NCBI RefSeq assembly: GCF_036330325.1 | Contig: NZ_JAZDRO010000007.1 | Coordinates: 5,120-69,119 of the forward strand | From: Hyphobacterium marinum | GTDB lineage: Bacteria; Pseudomonadota; Alphaproteobacteria; Caulobacterales; Maricaulaceae | DNA length: 64,000 bases | Direction: 5' to 3' | Shown here: in pieces, positions 16,080 to 25,298 of the stretch | Layout of the letters: the number at the start of each line of letters is the position of its first letter | Position numbering within the stretch: the stretch's first letter is position 1 | The notes under the pieces: model-generated | The model's database searches: none | What the model was told of the DNA's origin: nothing | The model's input: only the letters and a program-made list of their open reading frames with translations | Position numbers and translations under genes: made by a program

Positions 16080-17270
16080 ATGAGTATCGGCGCGACCGAC
16101 CGCAACCGTGCGCCCTATGCCAACCACCCGTCGCGTTCGCGCGGGCGATTCTATCCTCAGGCCGAAAGCGCGACCCGCAATGCGTTCCAGCGCGACCGCG
16201 ACCGCATCATCCACGCAACCGCCTTCCGGCGTTTGAAGGAGAAGACGCAGGTTTTCGTCGCCCATGAAGGCGACCACTACCGCACGCGGCTGACCCATTC
16301 GCTTGAGGTTTCACAAATCGCCCGGACCATCGCCCGCGTCCTTGATGTCGACGAGGACCTCGCCGAGGCGCTGGCGCTGGCGCACGATCTCGGTCATCCG
16401 CCCTTCGGTCACGCCGGTGAGCGTGCGCTGGCGGAATGCATGACTCTGTTCGGAGGGTTCGATCACAACGCCCATACGCTGCGCGTCATTACCGATATCG
16501 AGCGCCGCTACGCGGCCTTCCCGGGACTCAATCTGACCTGGGAGACGCTGGAAGGCGTGGTCAAGCACAACGGTCCGCTGATCAATGCGGCGACCAGCGA
16601 AGACGATCTGCCCTGGGCGATCCGGGCCTATGAGGACTGGCGCTCGCTGGACCTCAACACCTTTGCCGGGGTGGAGGCGCAAATCGCCGCGCTGGCCGAC
16701 GATATTGCCTACAACAATCACGATATCGACGACGGGCTGCGCGCCGGCCTGCTCGATATCGATGCACTCGCCGAATTGCCGGTGGTGGGGCCGATCATCC
16801 GTGACTGCCGCGCGCGCTTCCCCGAGGCGAGTGAGGCCATCGTGACGCTTGAGGCTGTCCGTGACCTGATCGGCGTGATGGTCGAGGACGTGCTGGCCGA
16901 GACGCGCAAGCGGCTTGATGCGGCACGTCCTGAGAGTGCCGAGGCTGTGCGGCAGGCCGGCCTTGAGATGGTGGCCTTCTCAGCTGACATGGTCGGGGCG
17001 CTAGCGGCCCTGCGCAGCCATCTCTTCGAGAACATGTACCGGCACTACAAGGTCAACCGGATGATGGCCCAGGCCGAGCGGGTCATTCGGGAACTGTTTG
17101 CACTTTTCCTGGAAGATCCAAAACTGCTGCCGACCAGCTACCGGCTGCGGGCCGGTGAGCCGGGATCGCAGGAACTGGCCCGGCTGGTCTGCGACTACAT
17201 TGCGGGGATGACAGACCGGTACGCTCTGGAGGAACATCGCCGCCTGTTTACCGTACAGGGCTATTTCTAA
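16080..17270 (+). CDS. dgt: dGTPase-like HD-domain nucleotide triphosphohydrolase
   Basis: 396 residues from ATG 16080, where MSIGATDRNRAPYA starts; the upstream extension is in the divergent leader. HD-superfamily metal ligands are clear: H of RLTHSLEVSQ, HD of LAHDLGHPPFGHAGE, and a later D in LADDIAYNNHD. It corresponds to the shorter, type 2 dGTPase-like proteins of alphaproteobacteria, which hydrolyse dNTPs to deoxynucleosides and triphosphate. It is divergently transcribed from erpA with about 75 bases between them, and followed by the SPOR gene after 84 bases. Confidence 0.93.
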   Translation: MSIGATDRNRAPYANHPSRSRGRFYPQAESATRNAFQRDRDRIIHATAFRRLKEKTQVFVAHEGDHYRTRLTHSLEVSQIARTIARVLDVDEDLAEALALAHDLGHPPFGHAGERALAECMTLFGGFDHNAHTLRVITDIERRYAAFPGLNLTWETLEGVVKHNGPLINAATSEDDLPWAIRAYEDWRSLDLNTFAGVEAQIAALADDIAYNNHDIDDGLRAGLLDIDALAELPVVGPIIRDCRARFPEASEAIVTLEAVRDLIGVMVEDVLAETRKRLDAARPESAEAVRQAGLEMVAFSADMVGALAALRSHLFENMYRHYKVNRMMAQAERVIRELFALFLEDPKLLPTSYRLRAGEPGSQELARLVCDYIAGMTDRYALEEHRRLFTVQGYF

Positions 17271-17354
17271 GCAGCCCGTTTTCGGTGCCAAGGAATGCTA
17301 TCGTTAAAGGAACGCGCCGCGATTCGCGGCCAGCGACGGGACTGACACCACGCC

Positions 17355-18224
17355 ATGACGGAACGCGACACCGAACGCCGCCGCGGAGCCTATGTTCCGC
17401 CCGCCGACGAGGACGACACGTTCGACGCCCGCGACGACTCCCGGCGCGGCCCGCTGCTGCTGACGGCGGCCGCCGCCGTCTTCGTGTTGTTCGTCGGTGT
17501 CGTGTGGAGCGCCTATCGGCAAGGCATCCGGGAAGGCGGACGCGAAGCCGCCCCGCGCATCCTGGCCGATGCCGAACCCTATCGCGAACGCCCGGCCGAT
17601 CCGGGCGGCGAGGAAACGCCCGATCTCGACATCAGCGCCTATGACCTTCTCGAAGGCGAGGGCGACGATACCGGCGATGCGACGCCGCGCCCGGGCCCGG
17701 AAGAGCCGATGGACGGCGCGACCCGTCCCGGCCTGCAGGTCGAGACCATGTCGCCCGATGAAGTCGATGATCCGATCGACGATTCGGCCGGTGCCGAGGT
17801 GGATGATACGCCGGTCCGGCTCGATCCGCCGGTTGACGACACCCCAATACGGACGCCCGAGGTCCAATCCCGGCCCGAAACAACGACTCCAGATACGTCC
17901 ACGCCTACGCCCCAACCGGTCGAGACGGATGACCCGCCACCGGTCCGGACCGCGTCCATCGCAGCGGTGGAAGGCGGAGACTGGGTTGTCCAGATCGGCT
18001 CCTTCCGCAGCGAGGGTGAGGCCGAAGAGGCGTGGGTCAATTTCATTTCCCGCCATTCCGGTGTCGCCAGCGGGGTCAGCCCGGACATCCAGTCCGCCGA
18101 GATCGAGGGGCGCGGAACCTATCACCGCCTGCGCATTGCGGCCTTTGGCTCGCGCGATGACGCCTCGGCCTATTGTTCCAGCCTGCAGGATCGCGGGCAG
18201 GACTGTTTCGTCGCGCGCCGATGA
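17355..18224 (+). CDS. SPOR-domain membrane protein
   Basis: 289 residues. A short cytoplasmic N-terminus rich in Asp/Arg is followed by one transmembrane helix (about 34-53) and a long Pro/Asp/Thr-rich periplasmic linker (55-200). The C-terminal SPOR domain (about 208-289) begins WVVQIGSFRSEGEAEEAW. SPOR domains bind denuded glycan strands made at the division septum. The start of nagZ overlaps its stop by four bases, which ties it to peptidoglycan turnover. Homologues precede nagZ-scpA-scpB in related genomes. Confidence 0.9.
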   Translation: MTERDTERRRGAYVPPADEDDTFDARDDSRRGPLLLTAAAAVFVLFVGVVWSAYRQGIREGGREAAPRILADAEPYRERPADPGGEETPDLDISAYDLLEGEGDDTGDATPRPGPEEPMDGATRPGLQVETMSPDEVDDPIDDSAGAEVDDTPVRLDPPVDDTPIRTPEVQSRPETTTPDTSTPTPQPVETDDPPPVRTASIAAVEGGDWVVQIGSFRSEGEAEEAWVNFISRHSGVASGVSPDIQSAEIEGRGTYHRLRIAAFGSRDDASAYCSSLQDRGQDCFVARR

Positions 18225-19234
18225 GTGTCAGCGCGGCGATCTACGGCCTCTCCGGTCCGGAGCTGGACGCGAACGAGAAGGCCTTCTTCCGTGACGCCGC
18301 GCCCTGGGGCTTTATCCTCTTCGCGCGCAATGTCGAAAGCCCCAAACAGCTCGCTCGCCTGTGTGTTGCTCTGCGCGATGCGGTCGGACGTGACGCGCCG
18401 GTCTTCATCGACCAGGAAGGCGGACGCGTTCAGCGCCTGAAACCCCCGACCTGGCGGCAGGCCCCGCCAGCCGGTGAATTCGGCGCGCTCTACGCCAGGG
18501 ATAGAGAGGCGGGGCTTGAAGCGGTCCGGCTCAATCACCGCCTTATCGCTCACGAACTCCGTGCCAGCGGGATCGATGCCGACTGCGCACCCTGTCTAGA
18601 TCTCCAGATCGACGGGGCGGATGCGATCATCGGTGACCGCTCTTACGGGACTGACCCGGACGTGATCGCCGCGCTGGGCCGCGCTGCGATGGACGGCTTG
18701 CATGCAGGCGGCGTCGCCTCGGTCATCAAGCACATTCCCGGCCATGGCCGCGCCGACGCGGACAGTCATCTCGCGCTGCCGCGCGTCGACACGCCGCGCG
18801 AGACGCTGGAAGCGACCGATTTTGCGCCCTTCCGGGCCCTCAACGACGCGCCGATGGCGATGACGGCCCATGTCGTCTATGCCGACATCGACCCCGATGA
18901 TCCGGCGACGCTGTCATCGGAAATGATCGCTTCGGTTATTCGCGGGTCGATCGGTTATGATGGCCTGGTGATGACCGACGATCTCTCGATGAAGGCGCTC
19001 TCCGGCACGTTGTCGAGCCGGGCCGAACGCGCACTCGGAGCGGGCTGCGACATGGTCCTGCACTGCAATGGTGTGCGCCGGGAAATGATCGAACTGGCCG
19101 ACATTATCCCAACCCTGTCGGGTGACCCGCTACGCCGGGCCGATGCTGCGGCTGCGGTGCGGCGAACGCCGGAGACTTTTGATGCCAAGGCGGGGCTGGC
19201 TCGTCTCGAAGAGCTGATGAGTGCGGTGTCGTGA
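18221..19234 (+). CDS. nagZ: Beta-N-acetylhexosaminidase (peptidoglycan recycling)
   Basis: 337 residues from ATG 18221 in the ATGA overlap. A glycoside hydrolase family 3 enzyme that removes GlcNAc from anhydro-muropeptides in the cytoplasm. Signatures include FIDQEGGRVQRL, the loop KHIPGHGRADADSH with the catalytic His/Asp, and the nucleophile Asp in VMTDDLSMKAL. Size is normal for single-domain NagZ. In organisms with an inducible beta-lactamase NagZ products can act as signals; a class A enzyme lies 8 kb downstream but without a visible ampR. Confidence 0.95.
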   Translation: MSVSAAIYGLSGPELDANEKAFFRDAAPWGFILFARNVESPKQLARLCVALRDAVGRDAPVFIDQEGGRVQRLKPPTWRQAPPAGEFGALYARDREAGLEAVRLNHRLIAHELRASGIDADCAPCLDLQIDGADAIIGDRSYGTDPDVIAALGRAAMDGLHAGGVASVIKHIPGHGRADADSHLALPRVDTPRETLEATDFAPFRALNDAPMAMTAHVVYADIDPDDPATLSSEMIASVIRGSIGYDGLVMTDDLSMKALSGTLSSRAERALGAGCDMVLHCNGVRREMIELADIIPTLSGDPLRRADAAAAVRRTPETFDAKAGLARLEELMSAVS

Positions 19235-20034
19235 CCGAGGAGTTCGAGGAGGACCTGCCGTTCAAGGCCGCCGAAGATGCCGACGACGAGGCGCTGATTG
19301 TCGATGTCGACGGCTATGAAGGCCCGCTTCACCTGCTTCTGGCGCTGGCCCGCAAGAAGAAGGTGGACCTGGCGAAAATCTCGATCCTCGAGCTCGCCGA
19401 GCAGTATCTAACCTTCGTTGCCGAGGCGCGGCGCAAGCGGCTCGACCTGGCGGCGGAATATCTCGTCATGGCGAGCTGGCTCGCCTATCTGAAATCCCGC
19501 CTCCTGCTGCCCAAGCCGGTCAAGGACGACGAGCCGGAACCCGAAGCGCTCGCCGCGTCTCTGGCGTTTCGCCTGCGCCGCCTTGAAGCCATGCGGCTGG
19601 CGGCCGAAGGCCTGTTCCAGCGCGATCTCTTGAAACGCGACCTGTTCGTTCGCGGTGCGCCAGAAGGCGTGCGCACGCTGCGGGCGGCGAAATACGAGGC
19701 CGATCTGCACGATCTTCTGCGTGCCTATGCCACACGGCGGCAATCGCGGATGCGCCACGATTACAAGCCGAACCTGCCCAAGGTTTACGGGCTGGAGACA
19801 GCGCGCGAGCGGCTGGAAACACTGCTGCCGGAAATACGCGATTGGCGCAATCTGGAAGACATTCTGCCCGAGGCCCGCGAGCTGGGTTCCGATCCGCCTC
19901 CGCGCCGGTCGGTGCTGGCAAGCTCGACGCTTGCCGCCCTGGAAGTGACCAAGGAGGGTCGCGCCGAACTGCGCCAGGACAAGGCCTTTGCGCCGATCAA
20001 GGTGCGTGGCCGCGACGAGAAGAAACCACAATGA
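19231..20034 (+). CDS. scpA: Segregation and condensation protein A
   Basis: 267 residues starting at GTG 19231 in a GTGA overlap with nagZ. ScpA is the kleisin subunit that bridges SMC heads. The N-terminal helix-turn block (VDGYEGPLHLLLALARKKKVDL, then ILELAEQYL) and the LAAEYLVMASWLAYLKSR segment are diagnostic. The C-terminal winged-helix part is Arg/Glu-rich. It overlaps scpB by four bases. Confidence 0.94.
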   Translation: MTEEFEEDLPFKAAEDADDEALIVDVDGYEGPLHLLLALARKKKVDLAKISILELAEQYLTFVAEARRKRLDLAAEYLVMASWLAYLKSRLLLPKPVKDDEPEPEALAASLAFRLRRLEAMRLAAEGLFQRDLLKRDLFVRGAPEGVRTLRAAKYEADLHDLLRAYATRRQSRMRHDYKPNLPKVYGLETARERLETLLPEIRDWRNLEDILPEARELGSDPPPRRSVLASSTLAALEVTKEGRAELRQDKAFAPIKVRGRDEKKPQ

Positions 20035-20801
20035 CTGACACGCCCGATCCGATCACTGAAGCCATCGCGAAGTTGCGCGCCCGCGCCGAACACCAGGGCG
20101 CGACCGAGACCGGCAGTGACGAGGCGGGGCCGCGGCTTGCCGTCGATGCCGAGCGCCAGCGTTTGCGCCGGCTGGAAGCGCTGCTGTTTGCAGCCTCCGA
20201 ACCGCTCGACGTTGAAACCCTGCAATCACGCCTGCCCGCCGAGACGGATATCGAGGCGCTGCTGGCGACCCTGGCCGGGGAGTATGAAAACCGGGGCGTC
20301 CGGCTCTCGGAGGTCGGTGGCCGCTGGCGGTTCGAGACCGCTCCGGACCTGGCCGGCCTGCTGGCAGAAATCCGGGAAGAACCGCGCCGGTTGTCCGATG
20401 CGGCGCTGGAGACGCTTGCCATCATCGCCTACCACCAGCCCGTGACGCGCGCCGAGATCGAGGAAATCCGGGGCGTTGCGGTGTCCAAGGGCACGCTCGA
20501 CCTGCTGTTCGAGTTACGCTGGATCCGCCCGCGCGGCCGTCGCCGTACGCCGGGCCGGCCGGTCACCTATGGCACGACGGAAGCTTTCCTTGATTATTTC
20601 GGCCTCGCCTCGATCGGCGATTTGCCGGGCGTCTCGGACCTGAAAGCCGCGGGCCTGCTCGATTCGCGCTTGCCGCCGGGCTTTTCCATCCCCGACCCGG
20701 CCCGGCCGGGCGGCGAGGAGGAAGACCCGCTCGACCCGGAAGCGGATGGCCACCTTTTCCATGTCGATTATCTCGATGGGGACGAAGGTGAGGAGAACTA
20801 A
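20031..20801 (+). CDS. scpB: Segregation and condensation protein B
   Basis: 256 residues from ATG 20031. ScpB dimers bind ScpA within the SMC condensin complex. Two winged-helix domains are visible: LRRLEALLFAASEPLD to LAEIREEP, and LSDAALETLAIIAYHQPVTRAEIEEIRG followed by RRTPGRPVTYGTTEAFLDYFGL. The acidic C-terminal tail after residue 220 (EEEDPLDPEAD) is longer than in many homologues. Confidence 0.94.
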   Translation: MTDTPDPITEAIAKLRARAEHQGATETGSDEAGPRLAVDAERQRLRRLEALLFAASEPLDVETLQSRLPAETDIEALLATLAGEYENRGVRLSEVGGRWRFETAPDLAGLLAEIREEPRRLSDAALETLAIIAYHQPVTRAEIEEIRGVAVSKGTLDLLFELRWIRPRGRRRTPGRPVTYGTTEAFLDYFGLASIGDLPGVSDLKAAGLLDSRLPPGFSIPDPARPGGEEEDPLDPEADGHLFHVDYLDGDEGEEN

Positions 20802-20883
20802 ATCCGCCCCGCGCGTGAGTGTCGCGTTGGACGCGCGCGCCGGGATGGATTAAGCGTCAGGCAAGGGAAAAGCGGAGACCAAA

Positions 20884-21138
20884 ATGGCACCGGGCATCTG
20901 GCAGATTCTTCTCGTCCTCGTGATCGTGCTGATCCTGTTTGGCGGGCGCGGCAAGATTTCCGCCATCATGGGCGATTTCGCGCGCGGCATTACCAGCTTC
21001 CGCAAGGGCCTGAAGGACAACGAGGAAAACGAGGGCGAGGGGGATAGCGGCAGTGCATCTTCCAGTGGCGAGATCCCGTCCTCTGACAGCGCGTCCACCG
21101 GATCTGCGGCGCGTGAGGAAGAAACCCGCAGGAGCTAG
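20884..21138 (+). CDS. tatA: Sec-independent translocase subunit TatA
   Basis: 84 residues: N-terminal transmembrane helix (4-21), the FGGRGKISAIMGDFARGI hinge and amphipathic helix, then a Ser/Glu-rich tail. TatA oligomers make the passage for folded proteins. First gene of tatABC, 82 bases after scpB and 8 bases before tatB. A likely Tat substrate, the class A beta-lactamase, is at 26279. Confidence 0.93.
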   Translation: MAPGIWQILLVLVIVLILFGGRGKISAIMGDFARGITSFRKGLKDNEENEGEGDSGSASSSGEIPSSDSASTGSAAREEETRRS

Positions 21139-21146
21139 TTGAAACC

Positions 21147-21566
21147 ATGAATATCGGTTTCGGCGGCGGCGAACTCTTCGTACTCGCCATCCTGGCGATC
21201 ATCATCGTGGGTCCCAAGGACCTTCCGAAAATGATGCGTACGGTCGGCCGCCTGGTCGGCCAGGCGCGCAACATGGCCAAGGACTTCCAGCGCAGTTTCG
21301 ACGAGATGGGCCGCGAGTCCGAACTCGAAGACCTACGCAAGGAAATCAATGCCCTGAAGGAGGCCAACCCGGTTGCGGACGTGCGCAAGGAATTGCGCGA
21401 CATGGAACGCGATCTGCGGTCTCCCGCCGAGGTGAAGGCCGACAAGATCAAGGCCGCGGCCGATCTCGCGGCAGACGAGGCGTCTGCCAATTCCATCGCT
21501 CCGCCGCGCCCGGAAGCCGAACAGCCGGACAAAAAGATCAAGACCGGGGCCCCGGAAGATGAGTGA
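21147..21566 (+). CDS. tatB: Sec-independent translocase subunit TatB
   Basis: 139 residues. N-terminal helix with the conserved Glu (GGGELFVLAILAIIIVGPKDLP), then an extended amphipathic helix (about 26-90) and an Ala/Asp/Lys-rich tail. TatB together with TatC receives twin-arginine signal peptides. It overlaps tatC by eight bases. Confidence 0.93.
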   Translation: MNIGFGGGELFVLAILAIIIVGPKDLPKMMRTVGRLVGQARNMAKDFQRSFDEMGRESELEDLRKEINALKEANPVADVRKELRDMERDLRSPAEVKADKIKAAADLAADEASANSIAPPRPEAEQPDKKIKTGAPEDE

Positions 21567-22419
21567 GACGTCCAAGCCCCATTCAAAGCCTTTGGCGAAA
21601 CCGATTTCGAAGCCGGAGGCCGAGGGCGACGAGGTCGAGGCCTCGCGCGCGCCGCTGCTCGATCACCTGAAGGAATTGCGGCGCCGGCTAATCTGGGCGG
21701 TCGCGTCGATCCTCGTCGGCTTCATCATCTGCTTCATATTCGCCGAGCAGATCTACAATTTCCTGCTGGTTCCGTTCGAGAACGCCGCTGCGCGGGTCCG
21801 GACCGGCGATCTGCAGCTGGAGCTGATCTACACCGCGCCGCTCGAATTTTTCTTCGTGAAGGTCAAGCTGGCCCTTTTCGGCGGGATTATCCTTGCCTTC
21901 CCGATGATCGTTTTTCAGCTCTACGCCTTTGTGGCTCCGGGGCTTTACCGAAATGAGCGGGGCGCGTTCGCGCCATTCCTGGTCGCTGCACCGGTCCTGT
22001 TCGCGGCGGGGGCGTCCTTTGTCTACTACTTCGTCCTGCCTTTCGTGATGCGCTTCGCGCTGAACCAGGAGCAGACCGGCGGGGACGGGGTGGCGACCAT
22101 CCAGCTGCTGACCCGTGTGTCCGATTATCTCAATCTTGTCACGACGATGATCCTCGCCTTCGGGATCAGCTTCCAGCTGCCTGTCCTTCTGATGCTTCTC
22201 GCCAAGGCCGGCATCGTGAGGGCGAAACAGCTCATCGGGTTCTGGAAATATGCGCTCGTGGGCATTTTTGCCTTCGCGGCCTTCGTCACACCGCCCGACC
22301 CGATCAGCCAGATCATTCTCGGTTCGGCGCTGATGGGTCTTTATGGCCTCTCGATCTGGGGCGTGATGCTGGTCCAGCGCAAACCCGAAGAAGAGAGCGA
22401 AGATACGGGCAAGGCCTGA
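21559..22419 (+). CDS. tatC: Sec-independent translocase subunit TatC
   Basis: 286 residues with six transmembrane helices. The N-terminal LLDHLKELRRRLIWA is the signal-peptide recognition segment; FYAFVAPGLY-type (here QLYAFVAPGLYRNER) first-loop sequence and the FGISFQLPVLLMLL helix are family hallmarks. The first 30 residues are a Lys/Pro/Ser extension. It forms the receptor with TatB in the inner membrane. Confidence 0.95.
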   Translation: MSETSKPHSKPLAKPISKPEAEGDEVEASRAPLLDHLKELRRRLIWAVASILVGFIICFIFAEQIYNFLLVPFENAAARVRTGDLQLELIYTAPLEFFFVKVKLALFGGIILAFPMIVFQLYAFVAPGLYRNERGAFAPFLVAAPVLFAAGASFVYYFVLPFVMRFALNQEQTGGDGVATIQLLTRVSDYLNLVTTMILAFGISFQLPVLLMLLAKAGIVRAKQLIGFWKYALVGIFAFAAFVTPPDPISQIILGSALMGLYGLSIWGVMLVQRKPEEESEDTGKA

Positions 22420-22483
22420 CCCCGTTGTCATGCGCGCTGCGCGCCGCTATCACCCGGCCAACACATCACGACAGGCCAGACCC

Positions 22484-23761
22484 ATGCATGACATCCGCGC
22501 CATCCGCGACAACCCGGCCGCATTCGACGCCGGGCTGAAGACGCGTTTCCTTCCGGCCCAGGCCGACGATCTGATCGACCTCGATGCGAAGCGCCGCGAT
22601 GCGCTCTCCCGCCAGCAGGAGGCCGAGACGGGCCGCAATGCGTTGTCAAAGCAGATTGGCGCGGCGAAGGCCAAGGGCGACGAGGCGGAATTCGAACGCC
22701 TGCGCGCCGAGGTCGACCGGCTGAAAACCGTCCTCGAAGAGTCGGGCGAAGAAGCGCGCCACTTCACCGAGGCGCTGAACCAGCATCTTGCCGGCATCCC
22801 GAACCTGCCCGAAGACGGTGTGCCCCTGGGTGAAGACGAAGCGGCCAATGAAGAAGTCCGCCGCTGGGGCGAGCCGCGCGATCTGGGCTTTACGGCCAGG
22901 GACCATGTCGATCTGGGTGAAGGGCTGGGGCAGCTCGATTTCGAACGCGCCGCCGCCATGTCGGGTGCGCGCTTTGCAGTTCTGCAGGGCGGTCTAGCGC
23001 GCCTTGAACGCGCGCTCGCGCAATTCATGCTCGACCTGCACACGGGTGAGCACGGCTATACCGAGGTCAGCCCGCCCTATCTGGTGCGCAGCGACGCCCT
23101 CTTCGGGACCGGCCAGTTGCCGAAATTCGCCGAGGACCAGTTCCGGACCACGGATGATCGCTGGCTGATCCCGACGGCCGAAGTGCCGCTGACCAATCTG
23201 GTACGCGAGGCGATCCAGAGCGAAGCGGAGTTGCCGCTGCGCATGACGGCCTTCACGCCCTGTTTTCGGGCTGAAGCCGGCTCGGCGGGCCGCGATACGC
23301 GCGGTCTCATCCGCATGCACCAGTTCCACAAGGTGGAGATGGTCTCGATCGTGCGGCCCGAGGACTCGGCTGAAGAGCTCGACCGGATGACGGGCTGCGC
23401 CGAGGAAGTCCTCAAACGTCTTGAACTGCCGTACCGCACCATGCTGCTGTCGACAGGCGATATGGGCTTCTCGGCCAAGCGCACCTACGATCTCGAAGTC
23501 TGGCTGCCGAGCCAGGACACGTATCGCGAGATTTCGTCCTGTTCGAACTGCGGAGACTTCCAGGCCCGCCGCATGAATGCGCGCTTCCGCCGCGAGGGTG
23601 AGAAGAAACCCGAATTCCTGCACACGCTGAACGGATCAGGCGTTGCGGTCGGTCGGGCCATGCTGGCCGTCATGGAAAACCACCAGAATGCCGACGGCTC
23701 GATCAGCATCCCCGACGCGCTGCGCCCCTATATGGGCGGGCAGGAGCGGCTGGCGAAATGA
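22484..23761 (+). CDS. serS: Seryl-tRNA synthetase
   Basis: 425 residues from ATG 22484 (MHDIRAIRDNPAAFDAGL is the family start). The N-terminal coiled coil that grips the tRNA long variable arm spans about 30-100. Class II motif 2 is FRAEAGSAGRDTRGLIRMHQ and motif 3 is GSGVAVGRAMLAVMEN. It charges tRNA-Ser and tRNA-Sec acceptors in the cytoplasm. Stop and surE start overlap (ATGA). Confidence 0.96.
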   Translation: MHDIRAIRDNPAAFDAGLKTRFLPAQADDLIDLDAKRRDALSRQQEAETGRNALSKQIGAAKAKGDEAEFERLRAEVDRLKTVLEESGEEARHFTEALNQHLAGIPNLPEDGVPLGEDEAANEEVRRWGEPRDLGFTARDHVDLGEGLGQLDFERAAAMSGARFAVLQGGLARLERALAQFMLDLHTGEHGYTEVSPPYLVRSDALFGTGQLPKFAEDQFRTTDDRWLIPTAEVPLTNLVREAIQSEAELPLRMTAFTPCFRAEAGSAGRDTRGLIRMHQFHKVEMVSIVRPEDSAEELDRMTGCAEEVLKRLELPYRTMLLSTGDMGFSAKRTYDLEVWLPSQDTYREISSCSNCGDFQARRMNARFRREGEKKPEFLHTLNGSGVAVGRAMLAVMENHQNADGSISIPDALRPYMGGQERLAK

Positions 23762-24555
23762 GCTTTCCTGACAATCCCCGCATCCTCCTGACCAATGACG
23801 ATGGAGTGCGCGCGCGCGGCTTGAAGTCGCTGCAGCGGATTGCCGCCGCCCTGTCCGATGATGTGTGGACCTGTGTGCCGGCCGAAGAACAGTCCGGGGC
23901 CGGGCGGTCGCTGACGCTTCATGATCCGCTGCGCGTACGGCAGACCGGCGAGCGCGAATTTGCCGTCACCGGCACGCCGACCGACGCGGTGCTGATGGGC
24001 ATTCAGGACCTCATTCCTGGCAAAAAGCCCGATCTCGTCCTGTCCGGTGTGAACCGCGGCGCGAACATCGCCGAGGACGTCACTTTCTCGGGCACAGTCG
24101 CGGGCGCGATGCAGGGCATGCAGCTCGGCATTCCCTCCATTGCGCTCAGTCAGGCCTATTCCTGGCAGGCCGGTGCGACGTTGAAATGGGAAACCGCCGA
24201 GACGTTCGGCGCGCCCATCGTGCGCAAGCTGATGAAGGCGGGTTGGCCGGAGGATGTGCTGATCAACATCAACTTCCCTGACCGCCCACCGGAAGAGGTG
24301 CGTGAGGTGGAAGTCACGCGTCAGGGCCGGCGCAACCAGGATATCGTCCATGCCGAGAAGCGGACCGATCCGCGCGGCGTCGATTATTACTGGATCGGCT
24401 TTCGAGGCCTGCCGCAAAGCCCCGAAGCCGGTGATGATTTGCACGCGGTCATGGAAGGGCGGATATCGGTCACGCCGCTGCATGTCGATCTGACCCACAT
24501 GGAAACCCACCACGAATTGCGCGGCCTTCTGGGCGGCGCGCCGCCCCGGGAATAG
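23758..24555 (+). CDS. surE: 5'/3'-nucleotidase SurE
   Basis: 265 residues. Metal-dependent survival protein hydrolysing nucleoside monophosphates and short polyphosphates. The metal ligands DD are in ILLTNDDGVRARGL, then S of EEQSGAGRS and N of SGVNRGANIAEDV. Adjacent to pcm and an NlpD-like gene as in enterobacteria (surE-pcm-nlpD). Confidence 0.95.
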   Translation: MSFPDNPRILLTNDDGVRARGLKSLQRIAAALSDDVWTCVPAEEQSGAGRSLTLHDPLRVRQTGEREFAVTGTPTDAVLMGIQDLIPGKKPDLVLSGVNRGANIAEDVTFSGTVAGAMQGMQLGIPSIALSQAYSWQAGATLKWETAETFGAPIVRKLMKAGWPEDVLININFPDRPPEEVREVEVTRQGRRNQDIVHAEKRTDPRGVDYYWIGFRGLPQSPEAGDDLHAVMEGRISVTPLHVDLTHMETHHELRGLLGGAPPRE

Positions 24556-24560
24556 CCGCC

Positions 24561-25205
24561 ATGGCCGGTCCCGATCCCCGCATGATCCAGCTCGTCATGG
24601 CGCTGCGCGGCGGCGGGATCAGCGATGCAAAGACGTTGGGTGCGATCGAGCGTACGCCGCGCGACCTGTTCGTGCCGCAGGGCTTTGCCGAACATGCCTA
24701 TGACGACCGGGCGCTGCCCATCGACTGCGGGCAGACGATCAGCCAGCCCCATGTTGTCGGTCACATGACCCAGGCCCTGAAGCTCGATGACCGCTGTAAA
24801 GTGCTCGAGATCGGCACCGGGTCGGGTTACCAGGCCGCGATCCTCGCCCGGCTGGCGCGCCGCGTTTACACGGTGGAACGCTACCGCACGCTGGCGCGCG
24901 AGGCCGAGGCGCGCTTTGCGGCGCTGAAGCTGACCAACATTGTCACCCGCGTCGGGGACGGCTCGCTCGGCTGGCCGGAACAGGCGCCGTTCGACCGGAT
25001 CATCGTCACCGCCGCCGCACCGGAACGGCCCGACGGACTGTTGGACCAGTTGAAAGCCGGTGGTCTCGCCGTCGTCCCGGTGGACCGTGAAGGCGGCGGG
25101 CAGACGCTCTATCGCTACGAGAAGACTGCGAATGGCGTGACCGAGACCGCGCTCTTCGATGTGCGCTTCGTGCCGCTGGTCAAGGGGCAGGCCCGCTCGC
25201 TTTAA
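24561..25205 (+). CDS. pcm: Protein-L-isoaspartate O-methyltransferase
   Basis: 214 residues, five bases after surE. Canonical: TISQPHVVGHMTQAL substrate loop, SAM motif VLEIGTGSGYQAAILARL, and DRIIVTAAAPERPDGLLDQL. It methylates isoaspartyl residues in aged proteins. It contrasts with the divergent paralogue at 4464-5117, which lacks the first two motifs in this form. Confidence 0.95.
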   Translation: MAGPDPRMIQLVMALRGGGISDAKTLGAIERTPRDLFVPQGFAEHAYDDRALPIDCGQTISQPHVVGHMTQALKLDDRCKVLEIGTGSGYQAAILARLARRVYTVERYRTLAREAEARFAALKLTNIVTRVGDGSLGWPEQAPFDRIIVTAAAPERPDGLLDQLKAGGLAVVPVDREGGGQTLYRYEKTANGVTETALFDVRFVPLVKGQARSL

Positions 25206-25226
25206 TTTCGCCAAGGCCGAAGATGG

Positions 25227-25241
25227 CTAACCGACGGTTAA
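25227..25241. promoter_or_regulatory. CtrA-like site upstream of the NlpD-like gene
   Basis: CTAA-N7-TTAA (minus strand TTAA-CCGTCGG-TTAG), one mismatch from TTAA-N7-TTAA, about 58 bases before the start at 25299. Division LytM factors are plausible CtrA targets; binding is inferred. Confidence 0.4.
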
Positions 25242-25298
25242 GCCTTGTTGAGGTTTCCTGTGTCGCTGTAAGTCGGGCAATGGCCTGGAGGACCGGCC